10,759 bases of DNA. Origin: CAYUWK01 sp964580085. GTDB lineage: Bacteria > Patescibacteriota > Minisyncoccia > Minisyncoccales > CG1-02-41-26. The position numbers were made by a program, and so were the translations under genes. Each line of letters begins with the position of its first letter. Within the stretch, counting starts at the first letter, position 1. A model generated the notes under the pieces. The model saw nothing but the letters and a program-made list of their open reading frames with translations, was not told the DNA's origin and did not search any database. Shown one piece after another: positions 1-6,606 of this stretch. Location of the stretch: contig CAZOJF010000016.1 in NCBI GenBank assembly GCA_964580085.1, forward strand, positions 1-10,759, written 5' to 3'.

Positions 1-1
1 A

Positions 2-199
2 GAAAAAGAAAAACCAGAACAAGGCAAAGTAATTGCTGTTGGTACTGGCAAAAAACTATCTTCTGGAAAAGTAATTTCTTTAGACGTAAAAAAAGGAGAT
101 GTTGTCCTATTCACAAAATATGGACCAAACGAAATAAAGGTCAATGGAAAAGAATATTTAATTGCTAAAGAAGAAGATATTCTAGCAATTTTAGAATAA
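2..199 (+). CDS. groES: Co-chaperonin GroES, 3' part (5' end outside window)
   Basis: This is the C-terminal 65 residues of the 10-kDa co-chaperonin that caps the GroEL barrel in the cytosol. The frame is open from base 2 and ends at TAA 197-199. Visible family signatures are the stretch after the mobile loop (EKEKPEQGKVIAVGTGK), the KKGDVVLFTKYG strand and the ending EYLIAKEEDILAILE. GroES is usually about 95 residues, so roughly 30 N-terminal residues lie upstream of the window. groEL starts 16 nt downstream in the standard groES-groEL order, and no terminator or promoter is seen between them. Any CIRCE or other heat-shock operator would be upstream and cannot be judged here. Identification is firm from the motifs and the neighbour. 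Confidence 0.95.
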   Translation, partial: EKEKPEQGKVIAVGTGKKLSSGKVISLDVKKGDVVLFTKYGPNEIKVNGKEYLIAKEEDILAILE

Positions 200-215
200 A
201 TTTAATAAATAAATT

Positions 216-1853
216 ATGGCAAAAGAAATTACATATTCTGAGGAAGCTCGGAAAAAATTAAAAAAGGGTGTTGATAAACTAGCTGATGCTGTGAAAGTTA
301 CTATAGGACCTAAAGGAAGAAATGTTGTTTTAGACAAAGGATTTGGTGCTCCAACCATTACTAATGACGGAGTTTCAATTGCCAAAGAAATTGAAATAGA
401 AGACAAAGTAGAAAACTTAGGTGCTGAAATTATTAAAGAAATTGCTTCTAAGACAAATGAGAATGCAGGAGATGGGACAACTACAGCTGTTGTTTTAGCT
501 CAAGCATTAATTAAAGAAGGATTTAAAAATGTTGCTGCTGGGAGTAATCCTTTGGCTATAAAAAGAGGACTTGAAAAAGGATGCAAGGCAGTTGTTGAAG
601 AACTAAAAGGTTTTTCAAAAGAAATATCTAATAAAGAAGAAATTGCTCAAGTAGCTACTATTTCAGCTGAAAATACCGAGCTAGGAAATTTAATTGCCGA
701 AGTAATGGAACAAGCAGGAAAAGATGGGGTAGTTACAATAGAAGAATCAAAAACATTTGGACTTTCTAAAGAAGTTGTAGAAGGCCTTCAATTTGATAGA
801 GGATATATTTCTCCTTATATGATCACTAATTCGGAAAAGATGGAAGCTGTTTTAGAAAATCCTTATATCTTAATTACAGATAAAAAGATTTCTTCTATTC
901 AGGATATTTTACCAGTTTTAGAAAAAATAGCTAAAACAGGGAAAAAAGAAGTTTTAATTATTAGTGAAGAGGTTGAAGGAGAAGCATTAGCGACTTTAGT
1001 TGTTAATAAACTTAGGGGAATTTTAAATGTATTAGCCATAAAAACACCCGGATTTGGAGACAGAAAAAAAGAAATGTTAGAAGATATTGCTTGTGTTACT
1101 GGAGGACAAGTAGTTTCCGAAGAAAAAGGTATAAAATTAGAGAGCGTAGAGATTGATATATTAGGGACTGCTAGAAAAGTTATTTCTACAAAAGAAGATA
1201 CAACTATTGTTAGTGGACAAGGTAAAAAAGAAGACATTGATACTAGAATAAACCAAATTAGAAATGAAATTAAATCTACTAATTCTGATTTTGATAAAGA
1301 GAAATTACAAGAAAGACTTGGTAAATTATCAGGGGGAGTAGCTGTTATTAAAGTTGGCGCTCCTACAGAAGTTGAACAAAAAGCTCTTCAACATAAAGCA
1401 GAAGATGCTTTAGCTGCAACTAAAGCAGCGGTTGAAGAAGGAATTGTTCCGGGAGGAGGGGTAGCCTTAATTAGAGCATCTAAAGTTTTAGATGGATTAG
1501 AATTGGATAAAGATGAAAAAATAGGTCTTGATATTTTAAAAAAAGCATTAAAAGAACCATTAAAAATGATTGCTCAAAACGCCGGAATAGAAGGAGCAGT
1601 AGTGGTTGAAGAAGTTAGAAAAAATAAAGATGGGCATGGGTTTAATGCTCAAAAAATGAAATATGAAGATTTATTAGAAAATGGAATAGTTGATCCGACA
1701 AAAGTAGTTAGGTCAGCTTTGGAAAATGCTGTTTCCGGAGCGGGCATGCTTTTAACAACAGAATCTGTTGTTTCTGAACTTCCTAAGAAGGAATCGAATC
1801 CTACTATGCCTGGTGGTATGCCGGGAGGTATGCCAGGAATGGGTGAATACTAA
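216..1853 (+). CDS. groEL: Chaperonin GroEL (Hsp60), complete
   Basis: This 545-residue group I chaperonin matches the usual family length (about 540-550). It forms the double-ring ATP-driven folding chamber in the cytosol with GroES. ATP-site elements are intact: GPKGRNVVLD (31-40), TNDG with Asp51, and GDGTTT (85-90) with the metal-binding Asp86. The hydrolytic Asp is in the EDALAATKAAVEEG region, where AAVEEGIVPGGG matches the cpn60 signature. The C-terminus carries the typical Gly-Met tail (MPGGMPGGMPGMGEY) that lines the cavity floor. ATG 216 is the canonical MAKEI start. It is preceded only by A/T sequence (taataaataaatt), with no Shine-Dalgarno site. It lies 16 nt after groES and is closed by a terminator at 1870-1902. 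The gene is intact. Confidence 0.99.
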   Translation: MAKEITYSEEARKKLKKGVDKLADAVKVTIGPKGRNVVLDKGFGAPTITNDGVSIAKEIEIEDKVENLGAEIIKEIASKTNENAGDGTTTAVVLAQALIKEGFKNVAAGSNPLAIKRGLEKGCKAVVEELKGFSKEISNKEEIAQVATISAENTELGNLIAEVMEQAGKDGVVTIEESKTFGLSKEVVEGLQFDRGYISPYMITNSEKMEAVLENPYILITDKKISSIQDILPVLEKIAKTGKKEVLIISEEVEGEALATLVVNKLRGILNVLAIKTPGFGDRKKEMLEDIACVTGGQVVSEEKGIKLESVEIDILGTARKVISTKEDTTIVSGQGKKEDIDTRINQIRNEIKSTNSDFDKEKLQERLGKLSGGVAVIKVGAPTEVEQKALQHKAEDALAATKAAVEEGIVPGGGVALIRASKVLDGLELDKDEKIGLDILKKALKEPLKMIAQNAGIEGAVVVEEVRKNKDGHGFNAQKMKYEDLLENGIVDPTKVVRSALENAVSGAGMLLTTESVVSELPKKESNPTMPGGMPGGMPGMGEY

Positions 1854-1869
1854 TAAACAAGATTGAAAT

Positions 1870-1902
1870 AAAAATCCTCTCATTGATTTTGGGAGGATTT
1901 TT
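1870..1902 (+). terminator. Rho-independent terminator of the groES-groEL operon
   Basis: The arm aaaaatcctctc (1870-1881) pairs with gggaggattttt (1891-1902) over 12 bp with a single G-U pair. The loop is 9 nt, and the 3' arm ends in a run of five T. It starts 17 nt after the groEL stop. The A-tract/T-tract symmetry would allow some function on the opposite strand, but no minus-strand gene ends here. The -35 of the next promoter falls in its loop. Confidence 0.85.
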
Positions 1903-1911
1903 AGTTATAAT
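1883..1911 (+). promoter_or_regulatory. Sigma70-type promoter for the zinc-ribbon/lemA/htpX operon, nested in the groEL terminator
   Basis: TTGATT (1883-1888; 4 of 6 to TTGACA) is followed after exactly 17 bp by a perfect TATAAT (1906-1911). Transcription would begin near 1918, giving a leader of about 25 nt before ATG 1943. The -35 lies in the loop and the spacer covers the 3' arm of the groEL terminator, so the two signals share DNA. The match is by eye, but the perfect -10, optimal spacing and position make it convincing. Confidence 0.65.
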
Positions 1912-1942
1912 AACTAAGATTAACTAAAATAATTAGATATTT

Positions 1943-2473
1943 ATGCTTTGTCCAATTTGTAATATAGAAATGAAGAAAACAATATTTTATGGGAATGAAG
2001 TTGATTATTGTCCCCAATGTTTTGGTATCTGGTTTAAGAAAGACGAATTAAGAATAGCCAAAGATGAAAAAGACAAAGATTTAAAATGGCTAGACATAGA
2101 ACTTTGGAAAGACAAAACGAAATTTCGGATTGCCGAAGTTCATAAAAACTGTCCTGTGTGTTCAGTCCCTCTATATTCTGTAAAATATGGTGATTCTGAT
2201 ATAGAGGTTGATATTTGTAATCTATGTAAGGGTATTTGGATTGAGAGAGGAGAGTTTAAGAGAATTATAGATTATCTCAAAGATAAAAAATATGATGAAA
2301 CTTTAAAAAACTATTTTAAGAATCTGATTAAACAAGGGATACAAGTTTTTACCGGGCCCGAAGATTTTCGTTCGGAATTAGAAGATTTTTTAATAATATT
2401 TAAAATATTAAATTATAAATTTGCTATTAAATATCCAGAAATTGTTAAATTAATTTCAATGTCCCGTAAATAA
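1943..2473 (+). CDS. Double zf-TFIIB-type zinc-ribbon protein, function unknown
   Basis: This 176-residue soluble protein has two tandem zinc ribbons of the bacterial zf-TFIIB type. Ribbon 1 uses Cys3/Cys6 and Cys23/Cys26 (CPIC, then CPQCFGIWF). Ribbon 2 uses Cys70/Cys73 and Cys92/Cys95 (CPVC, then CNLCKGIWI). The CxxCxGIW pattern followed by an acidic/basic helix is the hallmark of this family. The C-terminal 70 residues (about 107-176) are Lys-rich and probably helical, with no recognised domain. There is no signal peptide or membrane segment. It is the first gene after the 1883-1911 promoter, with lemA 33 nt downstream, so a role with the LemA/HtpX membrane-quality-control pair is possible but is inference from position. 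ATG 1943 has no Shine-Dalgarno sequence, and the start is fixed by the first Cys pair lying at residues 3-6. Confidence 0.85.
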   Translation: MLCPICNIEMKKTIFYGNEVDYCPQCFGIWFKKDELRIAKDEKDKDLKWLDIELWKDKTKFRIAEVHKNCPVCSVPLYSVKYGDSDIEVDICNLCKGIWIERGEFKRIIDYLKDKKYDETLKNYFKNLIKQGIQVFTGPEDFRSELEDFLIIFKILNYKFAIKYPEIVKLISMSRK

Positions 2474-2506
2474 AAGTCGAAGTAAGTATTAACTAATAAT
2501 TAATCT

Positions 2507-3061
2507 ATGTCAATTTTATATATAACTTTATTTGTAGTTCTTATTTTAGTTCTTTGGCTAATTGGTGTTTTTAATTCTTTGGTCAAAATAAAAAATAGAG
2601 CCAAAGAAGCCTGGGCAGATATTGATGTCCAATTGAAGAGAAGATACAACTTAATTCCTAACTTAATGGAAACAGTTAAGGGTTATGCTAGCCATGAGAA
2701 AGAAGTTTTTGAGAAAGTTACTCAAGCTAGGGCCCAAGCAATGAGTGCCCAAAACGTAGAAGAAAAAGCCAAAGCCGAAAATATGTTAAGTAATACATTA
2801 AAATCTCTTTTTGCTGTTTCGGAAAACTATCCTGACCTTAAAGCTTCTCAGAATTTTCTAGAATTACAAAGAGAGCTTCGGGATACAGAAGATAAAGTTC
2901 AAGCAGCTAGACGCTTTTATAATACTAATGTCCGAGATTTAAATATAAAAAGAGAATCTTTCCCATCAAGTATTGTAGCTAAAATGTTTAACTTTCAGAA
3001 GATGGACTTGTTTGAACTAGTAGAAGCAAGCCAAAGGGAAGTTCCTAAAGTAAGTTTCTAA
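2507..3061 (+). CDS. lemA: LemA family membrane-anchored protein
   Basis: This 184-residue protein is the usual size for LemA (about 180-200). It has one N-terminal transmembrane helix (residues 3-26, ILYITLFVVLILVLWLIG core) followed by a long helical domain. Family blocks are clear: AWADIDVQLKRRYNLIPNL (35-53) with the METVKGY continuation, and SENYPDLKASQNFLELQ (105-121) followed by the RELRDTEDKVQAARRFYN segment. The biochemical role of LemA is poorly known; lemA next to htpX is a recurrent arrangement in bacteria. The stop codon is separated from the htpX ATG by one base (TAATATG), which suggests stop-restart translational coupling. No Shine-Dalgarno sequence precedes ATG 2507. Gene identity is firm, but the function is not. 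Confidence 0.95.
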   Translation: MSILYITLFVVLILVLWLIGVFNSLVKIKNRAKEAWADIDVQLKRRYNLIPNLMETVKGYASHEKEVFEKVTQARAQAMSAQNVEEKAKAENMLSNTLKSLFAVSENYPDLKASQNFLELQRELRDTEDKVQAARRFYNTNVRDLNIKRESFPSSIVAKMFNFQKMDLFELVEASQREVPKVSF

Positions 3062-3062
3062 T

Positions 3063-3971
3063 ATGGCTACTCTTTATTCCCAAGCGGATTCTAACGTTAG
3101 AAAGACATGGTTTTTAATGTTTTTCTTTTTGATTTTTATTATCGCCCTAGGTTGGCTTTTTAGTTATTTATTGGATAATTCAATTATTTTAATAATAGCA
3201 GTAATTTTTAGTATATTTACAAGTTTTTTCAGTTATTGGTATTCTGACAAAATTGTTCTTAAAATGTTAGGGGCTAAACCAATAGAGAAAAAAGATAATC
3301 CAGAGCTTTATCGACTAGTTGAAAATCTCTGTATTGCTTCGGGTTTACCTTTGCCCAAAATTTATATTCTTAATGAAGCCCAGCCAAATGCTTTTGCTAC
3401 AGGAAGAGATGAAAAACATGCAGTTGTTGCTGTTACTCAAGGGCTTTTAGATAAATTAGAAAGACCAGAGCTAGAAGGAGTTATCGCTCATGAACTTAGC
3501 CATATTAAAAACAAAGATATTCTTTTAGGAACAGTTGTAGTTGTTCTAGTGGGGATTGTTGCTTTATTGTCAAACTTGTTTTTAAGAATAAGTTTTTGGG
3601 GAGGAGGGAGGAGAGACTCGAAACAAGGGGGAGGATATTTGGGCCTGATAATAATAGCTCTGGGGATAATTGCGGCTATCTTAGCCCCTCTAGCAGCTAG
3701 TTTAATTCGTTTATCTATTTCCAGAAAAAGAGAATTTTTAGCTGATGCATCAGGTGCTCTTTTAACGAGATACCCAGAAGGATTAGCTCGGGCATTGGAA
3801 AAAATTAGCTCAGATCCAAATCAAATGAAAAAAGCTAATAATTCTACTGCTCATTTATTTATTTCTTCACCCTTTAAAGGGAAACAAAGTAAAAGCTGGT
3901 TTACAAAGATTTTTATGACTCATCCTCCAGTTGAAGAAAGAGTTAATGCTCTTCGGGGGATGAAAGTATAG
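3063..3971 (+). CDS. htpX: HtpX-type membrane zinc metalloprotease (M48B)
   Basis: This 302-residue integral-membrane protease degrades misfolded or damaged membrane proteins from the cytoplasmic side. Hydrophobic segments lie at about 16-36, 39-59, 155-176 and 191-213, the four-helix HtpX layout. The zinc site is complete: HELSH (143-147) gives His143, catalytic Glu144 and His147. The third ligand is Glu224 in SRKREFLADASGA. Other family marks are LNEAQPNAFATGR (103-115) and the C-terminal FMTHPPVEERVNAL (284-297). A Gly/Arg-rich loop (about 179-191) separates the last two helices, as in many LemA-linked HtpX proteins. It starts 1 nt after lemA without a Shine-Dalgarno sequence and ends at TAG 3969-3971, only 5 nt before a tRNA gene. 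The gene is intact and probably active. Confidence 0.95.
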   Translation: MATLYSQADSNVRKTWFLMFFFLIFIIALGWLFSYLLDNSIILIIAVIFSIFTSFFSYWYSDKIVLKMLGAKPIEKKDNPELYRLVENLCIASGLPLPKIYILNEAQPNAFATGRDEKHAVVAVTQGLLDKLERPELEGVIAHELSHIKNKDILLGTVVVVLVGIVALLSNLFLRISFWGGGRRDSKQGGGYLGLIIIALGIIAAILAPLAASLIRLSISRKREFLADASGALLTRYPEGLARALEKISSDPNQMKKANNSTAHLFISSPFKGKQSKSWFTKIFMTHPPVEERVNALRGMKV

Positions 3972-3976
3972 TATCT

Positions 3977-4062
3977 GGAGGGGTGCGCCGAATGGCAAGG
4001 CACTGGCTTGGAAAGTCAGCGGGCGTAAGCCCTTGCAGGTTCGAGTCCTGTCCCCTCCGCCA
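3977..4062 (+). tRNA. tRNA-Ser (anticodon GGA), CCA encoded
   Basis: The gene folds as a class II tRNA. The acceptor stem GGAGGGG (3977-3983) pairs with CCCCTCC (4052-4058), followed by discriminator G4059 and an encoded CCA (4060-4062). The D arm is GCC/GGC (3987-3989 / 3999-4001). The anticodon arm CTGGC-TTGGAAA-GTCAG (4003-4019) presents GGA at 4010-4012. The long variable arm GGGC-GTAA-GCCC (4021-4032) and discriminator G are typical of serine tRNAs. The T arm is GCAGG-TTCGAGT-CCTGT (4035-4051). GGA reads UCC and UCU. No separate promoter is visible in the 5 nt after htpX, so it is probably cut from the htpX transcript. Confidence 0.97.
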
Positions 4063-4204
4063 TTGCTTTGTTAAAACAAAATAATTAAATAAATATATGG
4101 TTTCAGGAATTTTTTTAGCCAGTTAAATCGATTCCACAAATCCGGAACCCGACAAGACTTAATGCTTTCTCAGAAGTTGTTTTGATATAGTTAAAAAGGG
4201 AAAG

Positions 4205-5611
4205 TTAAGAATAAAGTTCGGAATATAAATCCAGATATTCTCTTGCCGATTTTTTCCAAGAGAAATCTTTTTTCATCCCATTAATCTGCGCTTGTTGCCA
4301 GATTTTTTTGTTTTTATACAAAGAAAGCACTTTTTCTATTGTCTGCCATAGTGTTTTGGAGCTGAAATTTTCAAAAGTAAACCCTGTTCCTCTAATTATA
4401 GAAGAAGATATTTTAACAGGTTGTACTGTGTCTTTTAATCCCCCTACGGCTCTTACTACGGGGATAGTACCATAGTTCATTGCTATAAGTTGCCCCAAAC
4501 CACAGGGTTCATAAAAGGAGGGCATCAAAAAAATATCCGAACCCGCGTAAATCTGATGAGCTAATTTTTCATCAAATCCTATTTTTACCCAGAATTTTTT
4601 AGGAAATTTTTTTGCAGTTTTAACAAAAAAGTTTTCATATTGTTTTACCCCTTTGCCAAGCACAATGAATTGCACATCTTGCTTCATTAACTGCGGTATT
4701 ATCTTTTCAACAAGGTAAATTCCTTTTTGCGAAGCTAGTCTCGAGATAAGAGCGAATATTGGAGTATCTGGCTTTATTGCCTTGAAATATGTTTTTTGAA
4801 GAAAAACCTTATTGTATTTTTTATTTTCAATTGTTTTATCAGAATATTGTTTTTTCAAAAAAGTGTCTTTTTGCGGATTGAAAGTTTTGGTATCTAAGCC
4901 ATTAAGTATGCCCCTTAGTTTATTTTTTCTTTGGCTAAGATATTTTGATAAACCAAATCCATTTTTGGGGATTAAAATCTCTTTAGCATAGGCAGGGCTT
5001 ACAGTGGTGACACGATTGCTGTTTACAATGCCTAATTTAAGACAATTTACTTTAGTAGAGAAGTTTGTATGAAGAAAATAATTAACAATTTCAGGTGAGT
5101 ATATCCCTTGATATCCTAAGTTGTGGATGGTTAGAATAGTTTTAAAATTCTTTTTCTCTTTTTTCACCAGATAAGGAATAATTCCTGTTATCCAGTCATG
5201 ACAGTGAATAATATCAGTGTTCAATCTTTCTGCCAATTTGATAGTTGCCTGAGATAGAAACAAAAACCGAGCTGCTTCCTGCTGAGTTCTTTTTAATGAA
5301 TTATCTTCACTAAAATACACTTCTTTCCCCGAAAAATATTTCGGGTTCTTAATCAGATAAACAGGTATTTTAGTATTAGGTAATGTAGTTTGCCAAATAT
5401 CAAAGGTCCCCTTTTTGCCAAATTTTAATGAGATATTTTTTTCTACCAGATAAAGAGGTGTTTTTAATTCTAGAAATTCATAAAAGGGAATAACGATAGC
5501 AACTTTAATGTCCAATTGGGCCAAGGCTTTTGGGAGAGAACTTACAACATCAGCTAACCCTCCTACTTTGACAAAAGGAGAACATTCCGAAGAACTAAAT
5601 AAAACTTTCAT
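4205..5611 (-). CDS. glgA: Glycogen/starch synthase, GT5 family, copy 1 (glgA1)
   Basis: This 468-residue cytosolic glucosyltransferase extends alpha-1,4-glucan chains from a nucleotide-glucose donor (ADP-glucose in typical bacteria). The length matches GlgA (about 470-490). N-terminal domain: MKVLFSSSECSPFVKVGGLADV with the KxGGL donor loop (15-19), and HCHDWITG (136-143). C-terminal domain: SRLASQKG (290-297) with donor-phosphate residues Arg291 and Lys296, EPCGLGQLIAMNYGT (368-382) with catalytic-region Glu368, and GGLKDT (390-395). It is the last gene of the minus-strand glucan cluster, and its ATG lies inside the kinase gene (17-nt overlap, different frame), which implies coupled translation. 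It differs clearly from the GlgA at 8147-9664 but shares exact nucleotide blocks with it. No convincing terminator follows the stop. All key residues are present, so it is probably active. Confidence 0.95.
   Translation of the reverse strand: MKVLFSSSECSPFVKVGGLADVVSSLPKALAQLDIKVAIVIPFYEFLELKTPLYLVEKNISLKFGKKGTFDIWQTTLPNTKIPVYLIKNPKYFSGKEVYFSEDNSLKRTQQEAARFLFLSQATIKLAERLNTDIIHCHDWITGIIPYLVKKEKKNFKTILTIHNLGYQGIYSPEIVNYFLHTNFSTKVNCLKLGIVNSNRVTTVSPAYAKEILIPKNGFGLSKYLSQRKNKLRGILNGLDTKTFNPQKDTFLKKQYSDKTIENKKYNKVFLQKTYFKAIKPDTPIFALISRLASQKGIYLVEKIIPQLMKQDVQFIVLGKGVKQYENFFVKTAKKFPKKFWVKIGFDEKLAHQIYAGSDIFLMPSFYEPCGLGQLIAMNYGTIPVVRAVGGLKDTVQPVKISSSIIRGTGFTFENFSSKTLWQTIEKVLSLYKNKKIWQQAQINGMKKDFSWKKSAREYLDLYSELYS
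4248..4276 (-). repeat. 29-bp exact repeat, copy A (3' end of glgA1)
   Basis: The 29 bases here are identical to 8202-8230, in the same orientation and at the equivalent place in the other glgA. The block encodes the conserved GlgA ending MKKDFSWKKSA, including identical synonymous codon choices. It is most simply a paralogue-shared coding block, not a mobile repeat. Confidence 0.85.
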
Positions 5612-6605
5612 AAGCTTTCTTGAAATTTATTATTAAACTTTTTATTTTTTGTCCAAACTCTCTACGATTTTGCTTAGTCATTTTAGGCAGGTTTTTATAG
5701 TCCAGCAAAAAATAATATCTTATTTGGTCAAGAAATATTTTGGCCAGAAATTTTTTAAGTTGGGTTTTTGTCTTTTTAAAATCAATATGTTGGCTTCTAC
5801 AGTAGGTTTTTATAAAAATATCTTGTAGTTTGTCTCTCTCTCTTTGGGAAAGTTTTATTTGCCATATTTCTTTGGGCAAATTGAAAGACGCCATAATAGT
5901 TGCTAAATCCATTAAAGCAGGTCCTCTTCCAGCTTTATCAAAATCAATCACGTATAATTGGGTTTTGCCTACAATTATGTTCCCGGGATAAAAATCATTG
6001 TGGATAAGCACGTTTTGATTCTTCCAAATTTTATCTACGAATTTTAAGGTTTTTAAAGAAGGAATTTCTTTTTTTAACTCTGGCAAAGAGGTTTTTATTT
6101 TTTTAAAAATATATGTATAACCAATTGATTGAGGAAAAAACGCTTTTGAAAAAGGGCTCTTTGGTTTTAAATTATGTAATTTTACTAGAAAAAGAGCGGC
6201 TTTTTTAAGAGATTGAGAGAGAATTCTTTTTTCCTTTTTTTCGATAATTTCTGTTAAAGTTCTTCCGGGAACCTCTTGGTAAAATAATATGTTGTGGTTT
6301 TTATCAAAATAGACAGCATTAGCAATGGGTAGCTTTTTGTAAAGATATTGCATTATTTCATAAACATCTTCCTTTGACTCTTTTTTACTTGATGTAGCTC
6401 GGAACCTTTTTATTAAATGGTTTCCAAATGTAACTTTGTATTTAACGAGACAGGTATCTTTTGCCCAAGAAGGGGATACCCTTTCTATTTGAATACTTTT
6501 TATTTTTTTATCTACCATATTAGCAAAAAACCCCCTCTTTTTTTTGGTGAATAAATTTTTGATAAAAAGAGGATCTTGAGATTTAAAGATTTTATTGTAT
6601 TTCAT
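5595..6605 (-). CDS. APH/choline-kinase-like phosphotransferase, substrate unknown
   Basis: This 336-residue soluble protein has the aminoglycoside-phosphotransferase (protein-kinase-like) fold. Visible elements are a likely hinge YQEVPGRTLTEI (109-120), the catalytic loop HNDFYPGNI (202-210) with Asp204 as probable base and Asn209, and the metal-binding DFD (221-223) followed by AGRGPALMDLA. Lys66 in the HLIKRFRA strand is a candidate ATP lysine. About 40 basic residues precede the N-lobe. The family phosphorylates small hydroxyl compounds (sugars, choline, antibiotics), and the sequence alone does not give the substrate. It starts 1 nt after the GH57 stop (TAATATG) and overlaps glgA1 by 17 nt, so a role in alpha-glucan or maltose-type sugar metabolism is inferred. 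It is shorter than bacterial maltokinases (about 450 residues) and is not called as one. Antibiotic resistance is unlikely from context. Confidence 0.85.
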   Translation of the reverse strand: MKYNKIFKSQDPLFIKNLFTKKKRGFFANMVDKKIKSIQIERVSPSWAKDTCLVKYKVTFGNHLIKRFRATSSKKESKEDVYEIMQYLYKKLPIANAVYFDKNHNILFYQEVPGRTLTEIIEKKEKRILSQSLKKAALFLVKLHNLKPKSPFSKAFFPQSIGYTYIFKKIKTSLPELKKEIPSLKTLKFVDKIWKNQNVLIHNDFYPGNIIVGKTQLYVIDFDKAGRGPALMDLATIMASFNLPKEIWQIKLSQRERDKLQDIFIKTYCRSQHIDFKKTKTQLKKFLAKIFLDQIRYYFLLDYKNLPKMTKQNRREFGQKIKSLIINFKKAYESFI

Positions 6606-6606
6606 A

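Noticed and set aside
899..1237. 112-codon minus-strand open frame inside groEL
   Set aside because: It is a shadow of the groEL coding frame, and its translation resembles no family. The same applies to the minus-strand frame at 191-406 and to short frames inside the GH57 gene and dnaG.
4067..4080. Dyad TTTGTTAAAACAAA after the tRNA as a terminator
   Set aside because: The stem is A/T-rich with a 2-4 nt loop and no following T-run on either strand, so it is too weak to call.
4110..4170. Spacer between tRNA and glgA1 with GGTTCC/GGAATC pairing on the minus strand and a T-run at 4110-4116
   Set aside because: The 6-bp stem is not followed by a T-run on the minus strand, and the plus-strand T-run has no stem before it. 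No ORF longer than about 10 codons was found. The region contains no feature I can support.
5595..6605. Antibiotic-resistance aminoglycoside phosphotransferase
   Set aside because: Only the general fold motifs match. Tight coupling to glucan genes and the absence of mobile elements argue for a metabolic role.
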